Shown here piece by piece: positions 51,335-61,399 of a DNA stretch of 64,000 nucleotides (the first letter of the stretch is position 1; the number at the start of each line of letters is the position of its first letter). The notes below the pieces were generated by a model. It did not search any database and had not been told where the DNA came from. It worked only from the letters and a program-made list of their open reading frames with translations. The translations under genes and the position numbers were made by a program. Source of the stretch: Gordonia sp. PDNC005 (GTDB taxonomy: Bacteria > Actinomycetota > Actinomycetes > Mycobacteriales > Mycobacteriaceae); NCBI RefSeq assembly GCF_016919385.1, contig NZ_CP070351.1, positions 3,286,001-3,350,000 on the forward strand. Reading direction: 5' to 3'.

Positions 51335-51708
51335 GCTCCGCGCGGCTTCCGTGAGCGTCGTGTGACGACGGCGACGTCGTCGAAGGTCAGCGGGATCGGC
51401 GCGGACGGCTTGTGCAGCGTCACCTCGCATGCGACGACCCGTTCATCGTCGGCCATCACGGTGTCGGCTATCTCGGCGCCGACGGTCTCGATGAGGTCCC
51501 GCGACGGGCCCGCGATGATGTCGTGCGCGCATTGTGCGAGGGTGCCGTAGTCGACGGTGTCCGTGAGGTCGTCCGATGCGGCGGCGGCACGCAGATCGAT
51601 CCACAGCGTGACGTCGACGATGAACTCCTGGCCGTCCCGCTTCTCGTGGTCGAAGACGCCGTGGTTGCCGTGGACGCGCAGTCCGCGCAGTTCGATCCGG
51701 TCAGCCAT
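51331..51708 (-). CDS. folB: Dihydroneopterin aldolase FolB
   Basis: This 125-residue enzyme converts dihydroneopterin to hydroxymethyl-dihydropterin. The family pattern [29 protein letters not shown] is at the start, with Glu near residue 21 and the catalytic Lys in [15 protein letters not shown] 51708 has a purine-rich AAGGGG upstream and overlaps the folP 3' end by 8 bases. The order folE-folP-folB-folK is the usual actinobacterial folate operon. Confidence 0.94.
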   Translation of the reverse strand: MADRIELRGLRVHGNHGVFDHEKRDGQEFIVDVTLWIDLRAAAASDDLTDTVDYGTLAQCAHDIIAGPSRDLIETVGAEIADTVMADDERVVACEVTLHKPSAPIPLTFDDVAVVTRRSRKPRGA

Positions 51709-52594
51709 GAGTACCCCTTCGTCCCCCGGCGCGCCACGCGGCGGCCACATCGATCGCGTCGCGGCTCGCCGCCACGTCGTGCACTCGAACTCCCCACGCG
51801 CCCCCGGCCGCGGACAACGCCGAGACGGCCGCGGTTGCGACCTCGCGTCCGGCAGGCGGGCGATCTCGCCCGTCCGCCGCCAGCAAGGAGCCGAGGAATC
51901 GCTTGCGCGACGCCCCGATCAGAATCGGAAAGCCCAGTCCGACGAGTGTTGGAAGCGCGTGCAGCAGAGCCCAGTTGTGCTCTGCCGTCTTCGCGAAGCC
52001 GAGCCCAGGGTCGAGGACGATCCGGTCGGGATCGACTCCGGCGGCGACCGCCGCATCGACCTGTCCGAGCAGTTCACCCGAGACCTCGGCGACGACATCG
52101 CGGTACCCGACCGCGTCGTCGACCCGGTGGGTGAAATGACGGTCTCCAGCCGCGGCCGCACCCGCGGGTCGCCAGTGCATGAGGATCCACGGCGCGCCTG
52201 CATCAGCGAGAACACGACCCATGTCGGGATCGGCACGTCCACCCGACACATCGTTGACGATGCTCGCGCCCGCCTCCAACGCCGCCGCCGCAACCGACGC
52301 ACGCATCGTGTCCACAGACACGCGCACTCCGGAAGCGGTGAGCGCTGAAATCACCGGGACCACCCGCTGAGCCTCCGTACCGGGATCAACACGAATCGCG
52401 CCCGGCCTCGTCGACTCCCCGCCGACGTCCACGATGTCGGCGCCCGCTGACGCCAACGCCTCACCGTGCCGGACAGCGTCGTCGACGTCGAGATAGCGAC
52501 CGCCATCGGAGAACGAGTCGGCCGTCACGTTGAGCACACCCATCACCAGGGTGCGCTCATCGACGGGCTCGTCTGCGAGTGGTCGGCCGGTCAC
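51701..52594 (-). CDS. folP: Dihydropteroate synthase FolP
   Basis: This 297-residue TIM-barrel enzyme joins hydroxymethyl-dihydropterin pyrophosphate and para-aminobenzoate; it is the sulfonamide target. Signatures are [18 protein letters not shown] near residue 20, [12 protein letters not shown] near 55, [12 protein letters not shown] near 190 and [10 protein letters not shown] near 220. GTG 52594 overlaps the folE stop (GTGA). Length is normal. Confidence 0.95.
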   Translation of the reverse strand: MTGRPLADEPVDERTLVMGVLNVTADSFSDGGRYLDVDDAVRHGEALASAGADIVDVGGESTRPGAIRVDPGTEAQRVVPVISALTASGVRVSVDTMRASVAAAALEAGASIVNDVSGGRADPDMGRVLADAGAPWILMHWRPAGAAAAGDRHFTHRVDDAVGYRDVVAEVSGELLGQVDAAVAAGVDPDRIVLDPGLGFAKTAEHNWALLHALPTLVGLGFPILIGASRKRFLGSLLAADGRDRPPAGREVATAAVSALSAAGGAWGVRVHDVAASRDAIDVAAAWRAGGRRGTHG

Positions 52595-53220
52595 CGAGTG
52601 ATCAGGTCCAGCGCTTCGCCGCGCGATGTCGCGCTGGTCTTGAACAGTCCGCGCACGGCGGACGTCGTGGTGGTTGCTCCGGGCTTGCGGATGCCGCGCA
52701 TCGCCATGCACAGGTGCTCGGCCTCGATCACGACGATCACGCCGCGCGGGTCGAGTCGACGCACGAGCGCGTCCGCGACCTGACTGGTCAGGCGCTCTTG
52801 GACCTGCGGGCGCTTCGCGTAGAGATCGACGACGCGAGCCAGTTTCGACAGGCCGGTGACCTGTCCCGACTCGCCCGGAATGTAACCGACGTGTGCAACG
52901 CCACGGAACGCGACGAGGTGATGTTCACACGTCGAGTACATCGGGATGTCCTTGACCAGGACCAGCTCCGAATGGCCCTCGTCGAAGACTGTCGCGAGGA
53001 CCTCGTCCGGCTCGGTGTAGAGCCCGGCGAACATCTCCCGATAGGCGTTGGCGACGCGGTGCGGCGTGCGCTTGAGCCCTTCGCGGTCCGGGTCCTCCCC
53101 CACCGCGATGAGGAGCTCGCGGACTGCGGCCTCCGCACGTTCCTGGTCGAACGCTCCGACCGCACCGTGTCCCGGCGCGGTCACGCCGTCCACCACATGG
53201 GTGTCGTCGACGCTGGTCAT
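52591..53220 (-). CDS. folE: GTP cyclohydrolase I FolE
   Basis: This 209-residue enzyme makes dihydroneopterin triphosphate from GTP. The zinc ligands are in [10 protein letters not shown] (Cys, His) and the later Cys in [37 protein letters not shown] is the GTP-site motif. ATG 53220 has GAGGAGA upstream and was preferred to a GTG that would overlap ftsH further. It lies 14 bp after the ftsH stop, so ftsH and the folate genes may be cotranscribed. Confidence 0.95.
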   Translation of the reverse strand: MTSVDDTHVVDGVTAPGHGAVGAFDQERAEAAVRELLIAVGEDPDREGLKRTPHRVANAYREMFAGLYTEPDEVLATVFDEGHSELVLVKDIPMYSTCEHHLVAFRGVAHVGYIPGESGQVTGLSKLARVVDLYAKRPQVQERLTSQVADALVRRLDPRGVIVVIEAEHLCMAMRGIRKPGATTTTSAVRGLFKTSATSRGEALDLITR

Positions 53221-53234
53221 TGTCTCTCCTCGGG

Positions 53235-55628
53235 TCACCGGCGGTCGGACGAGCCGTCGCCGTCAGTCGGGTTCTCCGGCGGCCATCCGGGCGCCGACCA
53301 GTCACGTGGGGCGCCGTAGTCGGGTCGCGTGCCGTGCGTGGACTGCCCGCTCGGTGCGGCGGGCGGCGTCGTTCCCGGGTACAGGTACCCCTGGCCCGGT
53401 TGAGGCTGGGGACCGGTAGCCGGCTGGCCACTCGCGGGTTGCCCGTATGACGGCTGCCCCGCAGGCGGCTGTCCGTACTGGGCAGGAGCACCGTATACGG
53501 GAGGCTCCGGTGAGTACGTCTGCCCGTCGTACGCGGGCTGCGGCTGATACGGCTGCTGGTACTGCGGCGTCGGAATCTGCGGCGCCTGGTACTGGGGCGG
53601 CTGATTCTGCGGTGCCTGGTACTCCGGTGCCTGGTACTGGGGCGGCTGATTCTGCGGAACCGGTGCGATGGGCTCGGCAGGCTTCGGGGGCCACTCCTCA
53701 CCACGCTCGACTGCCAGCTCGCCCGGAGTCTTGATCGGCGGCTTGGTGCTCGGCGTGCGGTCTCCGAAAACGTCGAACTTGGTGATCCGCGGACGCTTGA
53801 CGACGTCCGAGAGGATCTCTTCGAGGTCCTTGCGGAGCAAGGTCTCCTTCTCCAGGAGGGCACCCGCGAGAACATCGAGGACGTCGCGGTTCTCGTCGAG
53901 GATGGCCCACGCCTCGGTGTGTGCGGCCTCGATCAGGTCACGGACCTCAGCGTCGATCTCCGCGGCCACACCGGACGAGTAGTCAACGCTGTTGCCCATG
54001 CCGCGTCCGAGGAACGGATCGCCCTGCTCCTGGCCGTATCGGACGGCGCCGAGCTTGGCGCTCATGCCGTATTCGGTGACCATCGCCCGCGAGATCTTGG
54101 TCGCCTGATCGATGTCGGAGCTCGCTCCGGTCGTCGGCTCGTGGAACACGAGTTCTTCCGCCGCCCGACCCCCCATCGCCATCACCAGACGCGCGAGCAT
54201 CTCGGAACGGGTCATCAGCTCCTTGTCCTGCTCGGGCACGGCGAGTGCATGTCCGCCGGTCTTGCCTCTAGCCAGGATGGTGACCTTGTAGATCGGGTCC
54301 AGATCGGGCATCGCCCACGCGGCGAGGGTGTGACCGCTCTCGTGGTAGGCGACGACCTTCTTCTCGTGCTCGCTGATGATGCGGCTCTTGCGGCGAGGCC
54401 CGCCGATCACACGGTCGACCGCCTCTTCCAAGGCCTCTCCGGTGATCACGTTCTTGTGCTCGCGCGCGGTTAGCAGCGCGGCCTCGTTGATGACGTTCGC
54501 GAGGTCGGCACCCGACATGCCGGGCGTACGCTTGCCCAGCCCGTCGAGGTCGGCGTCGGGCGCGATCGGCTTGCCCTTCGCGTGGACGGCGAGGATCGCG
54601 CGTCGACCTGCGATGTCCGGGTTCGACACGGGGATCTGGCGGTCGAAACGTCCGGGACGCAGCAAAGCCGGGTCGAGGATGTCGGGGCGGTTGGTTGCGG
54701 CCATCACGATGACGCCGGACCGGTCGCCGAAGCCGTCCATCTCCACCAGCAGTTGGTTGAGCGTCTGCTCGCGTTCGTCGTGGCCGCCGCCCATGCCCGC
54801 GCCGCGCTGGCGGCCGACGGCGTCGATCTCGTCGACGAAGATGATGCAGGGGCTGTTCTCCTTGGCCTGCTCGAACAGGTCGCGGACACGCGACGCACCG
54901 ACACCGACGAACATCTCGACGAAGTCGGAGCCGGAGATCGTGTAGAACGGGACGCCTGCCTCGCCGGCCACTGCGCGGGCCAGGAGCGTCTTGCCGGTTC
55001 CGGGCGGACCGTAGAGCAGAACGCCCTTCGGGATCTTCGCGCCCAACGCCTGGTACCGGGCGGGGTTCTGCAGGAAGTCGCGGATCTCGTCGAGTTCTTC
55101 GACAGCTTCGTCGGCACCGGCGACGTCTGCGAACGTCGTCTTCGGCATGTCCTTGCTGAGCTGCTTGGCCTTCGACTTGCCGAAGCCCATCACACCGCCG
55201 CGCCCGCCGCCCTGCGCCCGATTCATCAGGAAGAAGAACAAGCCGAACAGGATGATCATCGGGAGGACGAAGATCAGGATCGACTGCCAGATCCCCGAGT
55301 CCTTGGTGATGTTCGTCTGGTACGTCGCACCCGACTTCTGGGCTGCGGTGAAGATCCGAGACGAGACACCCGACGGGTATTGAGTGGTGACCTTGGTCTG
55401 GTCGGCGTCGTCCACCTTGACGGGCTTCTTCAGCTCCATCCGGAGACGCTGTTCGCGGTCGTCGATCTGAATCGACTTCACGTTCTTCGCGTCCAGCTGC
55501 GCCATCGCGACGGACGTGTCGACGCCGGTGTACTCACGGTCGGAGTTCCGCATCACGCTCCAGCCCCACAGGGCGAGCAGGACCACGGCCACGATGGCCA
55601 GGTTTCGGAACAGTTTCTTACGGTTCAT
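53235..55628 (-). CDS. ftsH: ATP-dependent zinc metalloprotease FtsH
   Basis: This 797-residue membrane-bound AAA+ protease has TM helices at about 9-26 and 114-134, flanking an extracytoplasmic domain. Walker A GPPGTGKT is at 207-214, Walker B IIFVDEID at 262-269, the SRH region lies near 311-331, and zinc site HESGH is at 429-433. The C-terminal 150 residues are a Pro/Gln/Tyr-rich tail with repeated QPPQYQAP units, longer than in most bacteria but common in this order. It degrades misfolded membrane and regulatory proteins. ATG 55628. Confidence 0.96.
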   Translation of the reverse strand: MNRKKLFRNLAIVAVVLLALWGWSVMRNSDREYTGVDTSVAMAQLDAKNVKSIQIDDREQRLRMELKKPVKVDDADQTKVTTQYPSGVSSRIFTAAQKSGATYQTNITKDSGIWQSILIFVLPMIILFGLFFFLMNRAQGGGRGGVMGFGKSKAKQLSKDMPKTTFADVAGADEAVEELDEIRDFLQNPARYQALGAKIPKGVLLYGPPGTGKTLLARAVAGEAGVPFYTISGSDFVEMFVGVGASRVRDLFEQAKENSPCIIFVDEIDAVGRQRGAGMGGGHDEREQTLNQLLVEMDGFGDRSGVIVMAATNRPDILDPALLRPGRFDRQIPVSNPDIAGRRAILAVHAKGKPIAPDADLDGLGKRTPGMSGADLANVINEAALLTAREHKNVITGEALEEAVDRVIGGPRRKSRIISEHEKKVVAYHESGHTLAAWAMPDLDPIYKVTILARGKTGGHALAVPEQDKELMTRSEMLARLVMAMGGRAAEELVFHEPTTGASSDIDQATKISRAMVTEYGMSAKLGAVRYGQEQGDPFLGRGMGNSVDYSSGVAAEIDAEVRDLIEAAHTEAWAILDENRDVLDVLAGALLEKETLLRKDLEEILSDVVKRPRITKFDVFGDRTPSTKPPIKTPGELAVERGEEWPPKPAEPIAPVPQNQPPQYQAPEYQAPQNQPPQYQAPQIPTPQYQQPYQPQPAYDGQTYSPEPPVYGAPAQYGQPPAGQPSYGQPASGQPATGPQPQPGQGYLYPGTTPPAAPSGQSTHGTRPDYGAPRDWSAPGWPPENPTDGDGSSDRR
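53581..53657. repeat. 45-bp-period tandem repeat in the ftsH tail
   Basis: A 32-base unit occurs at 53581-53612 and again at 53626-53657, differing by one base. It encodes the NQPPQYQAP repeats near the FtsH C-terminus, and repeat-number variation between strains is likely. Confidence 0.75.
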
Positions 55629-55768
55629 GGGTGTGCGCGTGGACCGGTGCGTGAGGCGGCGTACTCGCCGCGCATGGGCACCGGACCTCCAGTCCTTCCC
55701 GTCGTTCGACGAATACGAGGCTACCTGTCAACGCTCGGGCGACCCGCAGTGTTCCCGGCGGCGCCAGA

Positions 55769-56353
55769 TCAGGACGAGTAGACGTCCGGATGCAGGGTGC
55801 CGATGTACGGCAGATCGCGGTACCGCTCGGCGTAGTCGAGTCCGTACCCGACGACGAACTCGTTGCCGATGTCGAAGCCGACGTCGGCCACGTCGATCAC
55901 CGCGCGCATCGCGTCGGGCTTGCGCAGCAGGGTGACCACTTCGAGCGACCGCGGTGACCGGGTCGCGAGATTCTTCATGAGCCACGACAACGTGAGGCCC
56001 GAGTCGATGACGTCTTCAACGATCAGGACGTCACGGCCCGCGATGTCACGGTCGAGGTCCTTGAGGATTCGGACCACACCGGACGACGACGTCGACGAGC
56101 CGTAACTCGACACGGCCATGAACTCCATCTGCGACGGAATCGGAAGTGCGCGAGCGAAGTCCGTCATGAACATGATCGCGCCCTTGAGGACACCGATCAG
56201 GACGAGATCTTCGTCCACGTCCTTGTATCGTTCGCCGACGGCCTGCGCCATCTCGACCGTGCGTGCATGAATCTGCTCACGGCTGATCAGGACGGACTCG
56301 ATGTCTCCGCCGTAACCGCTGTCTGAACCCAAGGCGTTGTCGTCAAGTGCCAC
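55769..56353 (-). CDS. hpt: Hypoxanthine-guanine phosphoribosyltransferase Hpt
   Basis: This 194-residue purine salvage enzyme has the PRPP-binding motif [18 protein letters not shown] near residue 108, [17 protein letters not shown] near 50 and the flexible-loop [15 protein letters not shown]. The GTG at 56353 matches the usual start region, with no strong SD. It lies between tilS and ftsH on the minus strand as in M. tuberculosis, though a secreted-protein gene here splits tilS from hpt. It is often essential when de novo purine supply is limited. Confidence 0.94.
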   Translation of the reverse strand: MALDDNALGSDSGYGGDIESVLISREQIHARTVEMAQAVGERYKDVDEDLVLIGVLKGAIMFMTDFARALPIPSQMEFMAVSSYGSSTSSSGVVRILKDLDRDIAGRDVLIVEDVIDSGLTLSWLMKNLATRSPRSLEVVTLLRKPDAMRAVIDVADVGFDIGNEFVVGYGLDYAERYRDLPYIGTLHPDVYSS

Positions 56354-56568
56354 GCGTCTAGCTTGTCACGCCGACCGCCTGCACAGCACATCGGCACCGA
56401 TCCGAGAGGCCACAGGCCGCGGATACCACTGATCTAGAGAATCAGAAGTCTCTTCCATCACAGTTGTCACAAGTTTGCCGAAACCGAGGAATCCATCAGG
56501 TTCCGTGTGGCACGTTCAGACGACCCTTTCGCGCTCTTTTGCGCGCTTCCATCACTGAAATGAGGCAC

Positions 56569-57252
56569 ATGCCCACCCAAAGGCTCAACCATGTCCGGAT
56601 CACGTTCATCACGCTCCTCGCAGCCGTTCTGACGATCCCCCTCGTCGCCGGACCGGCCGCAGCAGCACCGGCGAACACACCGATCCAAGCCACCGTTCAG
56701 GCGAACAAGGCGGACGTCGTCGTCCGCATCGCCGACGGTTCCCTGTCCGTCGAATCCGGTTCACTCGTCGTCCGCAACGCCGCCGGATCGGTACTCGAAA
56801 CGGTCCCTCTCACGTACCTGAACACCGACAAGCGGTCCTACCCGATCGACGCGACGGTGAAGGGCCGCACCGCGACCCTGGTCCCGTCGACCGATGCCTC
56901 CCGGTCGGTCACCACCCCCGCACGGGTCCGGAACGCTGCCGAGATTCGGCAGTCGGCGGCCGACGAGAAGCAGCTCTGCGGCCCGCAGACACGCAAGCAA
57001 CGCGATCTTGAGGCCCTCAACCGGATGAACTCCGAACTGGCGACAGCCACCACCATCGGCGGCCTCGCCGGCGCGGTGATCGGCGCAGTCGTCGGTCTCG
57101 TCGGCGGCCCGCTCGCTTTTGCGGGTGCAGCCATCGGCGTTGTGGCCGGCGTCGCGCTCGGCCTCGGCGGAGCAGCGATCTCCGGGACGTTCACCCGCTA
57201 CTTCGACGCCACCCATTCGAAGTTCAAGCCGAAGTTCTGCAAGGTCACCTAG
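56569..57252 (+). CDS. Secreted/membrane protein with C-terminal glycine zipper
   Basis: This 227-residue protein has a Sec signal peptide (about residues 1-32, ending AGPAAAAPA). An Ig-like beta-rich middle follows (VVVRIADGSLSVESGSLVVRNAAGSVLETVPL). A hydrophobic Gly/Ala zipper lies at about 160-206 (GGLAGAVIGAVVGLVGGPLA and on), with a short basic Cys-containing tail. Similar DUF8020-like proteins occur in Mycobacteriales with unknown role. ATG 56569 has GAGG upstream; an ATG nine bases earlier is an alternative. It is on the opposite strand between hpt and tilS, an insertion relative to M. tuberculosis. Confidence 0.65.
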   Translation: MPTQRLNHVRITFITLLAAVLTIPLVAGPAAAAPANTPIQATVQANKADVVVRIADGSLSVESGSLVVRNAAGSVLETVPLTYLNTDKRSYPIDATVKGRTATLVPSTDASRSVTTPARVRNAAEIRQSAADEKQLCGPQTRKQRDLEALNRMNSELATATTIGGLAGAVIGAVVGLVGGPLAFAGAAIGVVAGVALGLGGAAISGTFTRYFDATHSKFKPKFCKVT

Positions 57253-57264
57253 TCCTCAGCAGAG

Positions 57265-58233
57265 TCACCTGTTAAGACGCTCGACGACGAGCACCCCGGC
57301 CCGCCTGGTCACGACCAGGCGGGCCTCGTCGTCTCCTCCCACCGCGATCGGGCCCTGGCCGTGCCAGTCGGAGACGAGTGCGTCGACGGCCGTGACCTGT
57401 CGGTGCGACGGCGCCTCGATTCCCCGCCGCTGAAGCCAGAAGCGAACCGCACGGGTGCGGATCGCAGACGGTGCGCCAGCGACCTCGATCACTGCCAGCC
57501 CCTCATCCGTCTGCCGGTCGAGGACGTCGCCAGCCAACGCGTCGAGGGCGTCGGAGTCGGCCGTGAGCTGGTCGGCGGTACGCGCGAGGGCCTCGGCTAC
57601 CCCGGAGGCCAGCACGTCCTCCAACAGCGGTAACACTTCGGTGCGCACCCGGACACGGGTGAATCGCGGGTCACTGTTGTGCGGGTCGTCCCACACCGGC
57701 AGTCCCCAGCCCTCGCATGCCGCAACCGTCTGCGTTCGACGGATGCCGAGCAACGGCCGCCCCCATGGAGCCGACCACGGCCGCATACCCGCGAGCGACC
57801 GGCCTCCCGAACCTCGTCCGAGACCGAGGAGAACAGTCTCCGCCTGGTCGTCGAGGGTGTGCCCCAGCAGGACCGGCCTGTCGGAGCGCGCCATGTCCAG
57901 CGCGGTGTAGCGCGCGGTCCGAGCGGCCGCTTCGAGTCCGCCGGCGCCGTCGACAGTCACTCGCCGGACCTCGGCGGTGGCCCCCAGGCGTCTGACTGTG
58001 GCCGCAGCCGTTTCGGCGACGACATCGGATCCGTCCTGCAGACCGTGATCGACGACGATCGCGTGGACGTCCAGTCCCGCACGAACCGCACCCGCAGTCA
58101 ACGCAAGCGAGTCCGCACCTCCCGACAATGCGACGCAGACGGGTCCCCCGTCGAGGTGAGCCGACACGTAGCCGCGGACCGCACCGATCACGGCGCGTTC
58201 GGCGGTGCCGGTCAGAGAACCCTGTCGATCCAC
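57265..58233 (-). CDS. tilS: tRNA(Ile)-lysidine synthetase TilS
   Basis: This 322-residue N-type ATP pyrophosphatase places lysidine on the CAU anticodon of tRNA-Ile. The PP-loop is SGGADSLAL near residue 38, and further motifs are VDHGLQDGSD near 62 and GHTLDDQAETVLLGLGRGSG near 124. GTG 58233 overlaps the metalloprotease stop by 22 bases. Length is typical of the shorter actinobacterial form. Confidence 0.93.
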   Translation of the reverse strand: MDRQGSLTGTAERAVIGAVRGYVSAHLDGGPVCVALSGGADSLALTAGAVRAGLDVHAIVVDHGLQDGSDVVAETAAATVRRLGATAEVRRVTVDGAGGLEAAARTARYTALDMARSDRPVLLGHTLDDQAETVLLGLGRGSGGRSLAGMRPWSAPWGRPLLGIRRTQTVAACEGWGLPVWDDPHNSDPRFTRVRVRTEVLPLLEDVLASGVAEALARTADQLTADSDALDALAGDVLDRQTDEGLAVIEVAGAPSAIRTRAVRFWLQRRGIEAPSHRQVTAVDALVSDWHGQGPIAVGGDDEARLVVTRRAGVLVVERLNR

Positions 58234-59282
58234 GTCGAGGGCTCGTCGATCTCGCTCATCTTCGGGAGCGTGTCGGGTGAGTTCCAGACCGTGTTGAAAC
58301 GCTCCATGCCGACGGTCTCGACCACTTCATCGACGAACGCCTTGCCGCGCACGTACTGCGCGATCTTCGCGTCCATGCCGATTAGGGCACGGATGAGACG
58401 CTGCAGCGGATTGCGCGGCGCACTGCGCCGGGCGTCGAATCCGGCACGGATCTGCTCCACGGTGGGCACGTGTGCCGGTCCGACGGCGTCCATGACGTGA
58501 TCGGCGTGGCCTTCGAGGAGCGTCCCGAGCACCAGGACACGCTCGAATGCCTCGAACTGCTCGGGCGACTGCAGCAGCTGCAGGACCCCGACCATTCCCT
58601 TCTCGCGCGGTTTCCCGCTGCGCACAGCCTCGGTGACACGCGTGAGGACCTCGGTCATGGAGTCCTCATCACCGCCCGCCAGGCCGCTGACGTTCTCGCG
58701 CATGTAGCCGGTGAGCCACGGATTGGCGGAGAACTGGACTCGGTGCGTCACCTCGTGCAGGCACACCCACAGTCGGAAGTCGGCCGGCACGGCACGGAGC
58801 TGCCGTTCGACGGCGATGATGTTGGGCGCCACCAACAGCAGCACCCCGGGCTCATCGGTGTCGGGGTCGGTGCTGAACGGGTCGTACTGCCCGAGGATCG
58901 CGCCCGACAGGAACGCCAGCAGACCGCCGGCCTGGACACCGGCGATCTTCGCTCCCAGCCCGGTCTCGGGTTGCGGATCATCGGTGAGCATCGCCGGCAT
59001 CGACCGCGACGCGGCGTCGATCCATCCGGCACGGTCGACGATGCGTGCCGTCGGCACTCGCAGCCCGTCGGCGAGTCCCGTGACCTCCCGGACTGGCCCT
59101 TCGGCATGGACCGCGGCGGCCGAGAGTTCGGCACGCGCCTGCTCCATCGTGTATCGGGTGACGCGGGGACCCGGCCGCGCCACTCGTCGCCCGATCGAGG
59201 CCGCGAGCTCCCAGTCGACGCCGACGGTGAGCGCAGACGTCTCGGCGGTGACGATCGATTCGTCCCGGTTGGTCTCGGCCAT
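58212..59282 (-). CDS. Zinc-dependent metalloprotease (DUF2342, Rv3626c-like)
   Basis: This 356-residue protein has the zinc-binding helix motif HEVTH in LWVCLHEVTHRVQF near residue 175 and a downstream Glu in TLLEGHADHVMDAVGP. It resembles the coenzyme F420-biosynthesis-associated/DUF2342 proteins found between dacB and tilS in Mycobacteriales. ATG 59282 has AGGAG eight bases upstream; an ATG ten codons earlier, just after the dacB stop, is possible. Substrate unknown. Confidence 0.82.
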   Translation of the reverse strand: MAETNRDESIVTAETSALTVGVDWELAASIGRRVARPGPRVTRYTMEQARAELSAAAVHAEGPVREVTGLADGLRVPTARIVDRAGWIDAASRSMPAMLTDDPQPETGLGAKIAGVQAGGLLAFLSGAILGQYDPFSTDPDTDEPGVLLLVAPNIIAVERQLRAVPADFRLWVCLHEVTHRVQFSANPWLTGYMRENVSGLAGGDEDSMTEVLTRVTEAVRSGKPREKGMVGVLQLLQSPEQFEAFERVLVLGTLLEGHADHVMDAVGPAHVPTVEQIRAGFDARRSAPRNPLQRLIRALIGMDAKIAQYVRGKAFVDEVVETVGMERFNTVWNSPDTLPKMSEIDEPSTWIDRVL

Positions 59283-59313
59283 GTCGTGGCTCCTGGTCTG
59301 TGGATCGGTCATG

Positions 59314-60726
59314 TCAGCTTCGGCATCCGCATTCGCGGAGGGCGCCTGCGACCGTGTCGATCGCGGGCCTCGCGTCGGCGGGTGAGGTACCGCCCGACAT
59401 CAATGCGAACGACAGCACTCGACCGTCCACGGTCTGCACTATCCCCGTCAACGACGTGACGCCCGTCAATGTTCCGGTCTTGGCCCGTACCCAGCCCGCA
59501 CCCGGCATCGCGGCCGGATCAAAACGGTCGGCGAGCGTCCCCGTGCCATGCGCCACCGGAAGAGTGTCGAGCAGTGACCGCAGTTTCGGCGAGTTGTCAC
59601 CGCCGACGGTCGCTCCCATCACCGCGTCGAGGACCCGAGCAGGCACTTTGTCCGCGTACGACAGTCCGGACAGGTCGGACAGGCGCACATCGTCGACGTC
59701 GAATCCGGCACTGCGAAGCGCGCGCAGGACCGCGTCCACACCGCCACTCGTGCTCGCCTGGCCGCCGGTCGCCTCAGCGAGTTCCACGCCGAGCATCTCG
59801 GCGAGCACGTTGTCGCTGAACCGCATCATGTCACCGACCCGCACGGACAGGGGCGCGGATTTCACCGACGCAATGGTCCGGCCACCGGCCGGGGCGTCGA
59901 CCTCGGTCACCTGACTGTGCACCCCAAGAGCATCAGCGAGGGCACGGCCCGCCTCTTCCGCGGGACTGTCGGTACGTGGCGAGTACTCGTCCAGCGGATC
60001 GCGTCGTCCTGCATCGACCATCAGGGACGTCAGCGGGGTGATGTCACCGCCCTCGATGTCGCGGCGATCCCAGGTGCGAACCATCGACGGCCCGGTGAAG
60101 CCCGGCGTCGCGAACGCCACCGAGGTGACCTCCACTCCAGACCGTTTGATCTGCGTCGCCAGGTCGGAGATGCGACCGGGATCCGAGTAGAACGTCTGCT
60201 CACCGTCGCCTGAGGTGAGAGTCGGGTCGCCCGCACCGACGAGGATCGCCTGACCGTCGTCGCCGAGGACCACGTTCGTGGTGATCCGTTTGTCATGAGG
60301 AAGCGTCATCAGGACCGCCGCCGCCGTGAGGATCTTCGCGTTCGACGCCGGCGTCCGTGCTTCGTCGGCGTCTCGACTCCACAGGACCTTGCCCGTCAGC
60401 GGATCGGTGACCTGTCCGGTGAACTCGCCGAGGGCATCGGCGCGTGACGGCTTCGACAGCGCCGCACGGACGCCGGAGGCCGTCGGCGCGGGCGCAGCCT
60501 CGGACACCGCTTTGATCACCTGGTCGACGGTCACCGCGGCCGGCTGCGCGGGGGTTCCGTCCGGCACCGGGTCGGGTCGCTGTGTGTAGAACCACCAGCC
60601 CGCCGTTCCACCGCCTGCGATGATGACGACGAGCAGCAGGATCAGCGTGATGCGCAAGCCTTTTCGGGACTTCCGAGCGGGCTCGCCCGTCGGCGGGATC
60701 ACGGTCGGCGGGATGCGCGAAGCCAC
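59314..60726 (-). CDS. dacB: D-alanyl-D-alanine carboxypeptidase/PBP4-type DacB
   Basis: This 470-residue protein has a membrane helix at about 25-45 (LRITLILLLVVIIAGGGTAGW) and is exported. The serine-peptidase triad is SxxK in TPASNAKIL near residue 125, SDN in MRFSDNVLAEML and KTG in VRAKTGTLTGV, as in class C penicillin-binding proteins. It trims peptidoglycan stem peptides. GTG 60726 is preceded by GGAGG four bases away. It is divergent from ppa. Confidence 0.92.
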   Translation of the reverse strand: MASRIPPTVIPPTGEPARKSRKGLRITLILLLVVIIAGGGTAGWWFYTQRPDPVPDGTPAQPAAVTVDQVIKAVSEAAPAPTASGVRAALSKPSRADALGEFTGQVTDPLTGKVLWSRDADEARTPASNAKILTAAAVLMTLPHDKRITTNVVLGDDGQAILVGAGDPTLTSGDGEQTFYSDPGRISDLATQIKRSGVEVTSVAFATPGFTGPSMVRTWDRRDIEGGDITPLTSLMVDAGRRDPLDEYSPRTDSPAEEAGRALADALGVHSQVTEVDAPAGGRTIASVKSAPLSVRVGDMMRFSDNVLAEMLGVELAEATGGQASTSGGVDAVLRALRSAGFDVDDVRLSDLSGLSYADKVPARVLDAVMGATVGGDNSPKLRSLLDTLPVAHGTGTLADRFDPAAMPGAGWVRAKTGTLTGVTSLTGIVQTVDGRVLSFALMSGGTSPADARPAIDTVAGALRECGCRS

Positions 60727-60859
60727 GGAACCTCCGGTCTGGGAAATGCAGGGGACGGAACTAACAGTATCGTTGGAGGCCGTCGCACGTGTTTTCCACC
60801 GGCGCTGGGCCCACACGCTTTGATGCAGGGTCCCACACACGAGATGAAGGAGTGAACGC

Positions 60860-61339
60860 ATGGAGTTCGAGGTCACCGTCGAGATCCCCAAGGGTGCACG
60901 CAACAAGTACGAAGTCGATCACGAGTCGGGCAAGGTCTACCTGGACCGCTACCTGTACACGTCGATGGGCTACCCGGCCGACTACGGCTACATCGACCAC
61001 ACCCTCGGCGAGGACGGCGACCCGCTCGACGCGATGGTCCTGCTCCCCGAATCGGTGTACCCAGGTGTCATCGTCAAGGCGCGCATCGTCGCGATGTACA
61101 CCATGACCGACGAGGCCGGTGGCGACGACAAGCTGCTCGCGGTGCCCGCAGGCGACCCACGCTGGGATCACATCCAGGACGTCGGTGACGTCAACGAGTT
61201 CGAGCTCAAGGCGATCGCGCACTTCTTCGAGCGCTACAAGGACCTCGAGCCCGGTAAGTCCGTCACCCCGGGCGGTTGGGTCGGGAAGGACGAAGCGATC
61301 AAGGTCGCCGAAGCCGCCGTCGCTCGCTACCAGGGCTGA
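60860..61339 (+). CDS. ppa: Inorganic pyrophosphatase Ppa
   Basis: This 159-residue family I enzyme hydrolyses pyrophosphate. Active-site segments are [40 protein letters not shown] and DHIQDVGDV, with all the usual acidic metal ligands. ATG 60860 has AAGGAG upstream. It is followed by a near-perfect 18-bp hairpin shared with the convergent MFS gene. Synteny with dacB matches M. tuberculosis. Confidence 0.96.
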   Translation: MEFEVTVEIPKGARNKYEVDHESGKVYLDRYLYTSMGYPADYGYIDHTLGEDGDPLDAMVLLPESVYPGVIVKARIVAMYTMTDEAGGDDKLLAVPAGDPRWDHIQDVGDVNEFELKAIAHFFERYKDLEPGKSVTPGGWVGKDEAIKVAEAAVARYQG

Positions 61340-61355
61340 CGCCCTCCCTGAAATG

Positions 61356-61398
61356 TAGAGAGCCGCCGCGAACCCCCGAGGTTCGCGGCGTCTCTCTA
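61356..61398. terminator. Strong bidirectional terminator between ppa and MFS gene
   Basis: Arms 61356-61374 and 61380-61398 pair at 18 of 19 positions around a CCCGA-type 5-base loop. The hairpin begins 16 bp past the ppa stop and ends just before the stop of the convergent transporter. Confidence 0.85.
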
Positions 61399-61399
61399 T

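Noticed and set aside
56530..56545. CGCGC/GCGCG mini-hairpin upstream of the secreted protein
   Set aside because: It is too short and simple to distinguish from background in GC-rich DNA.
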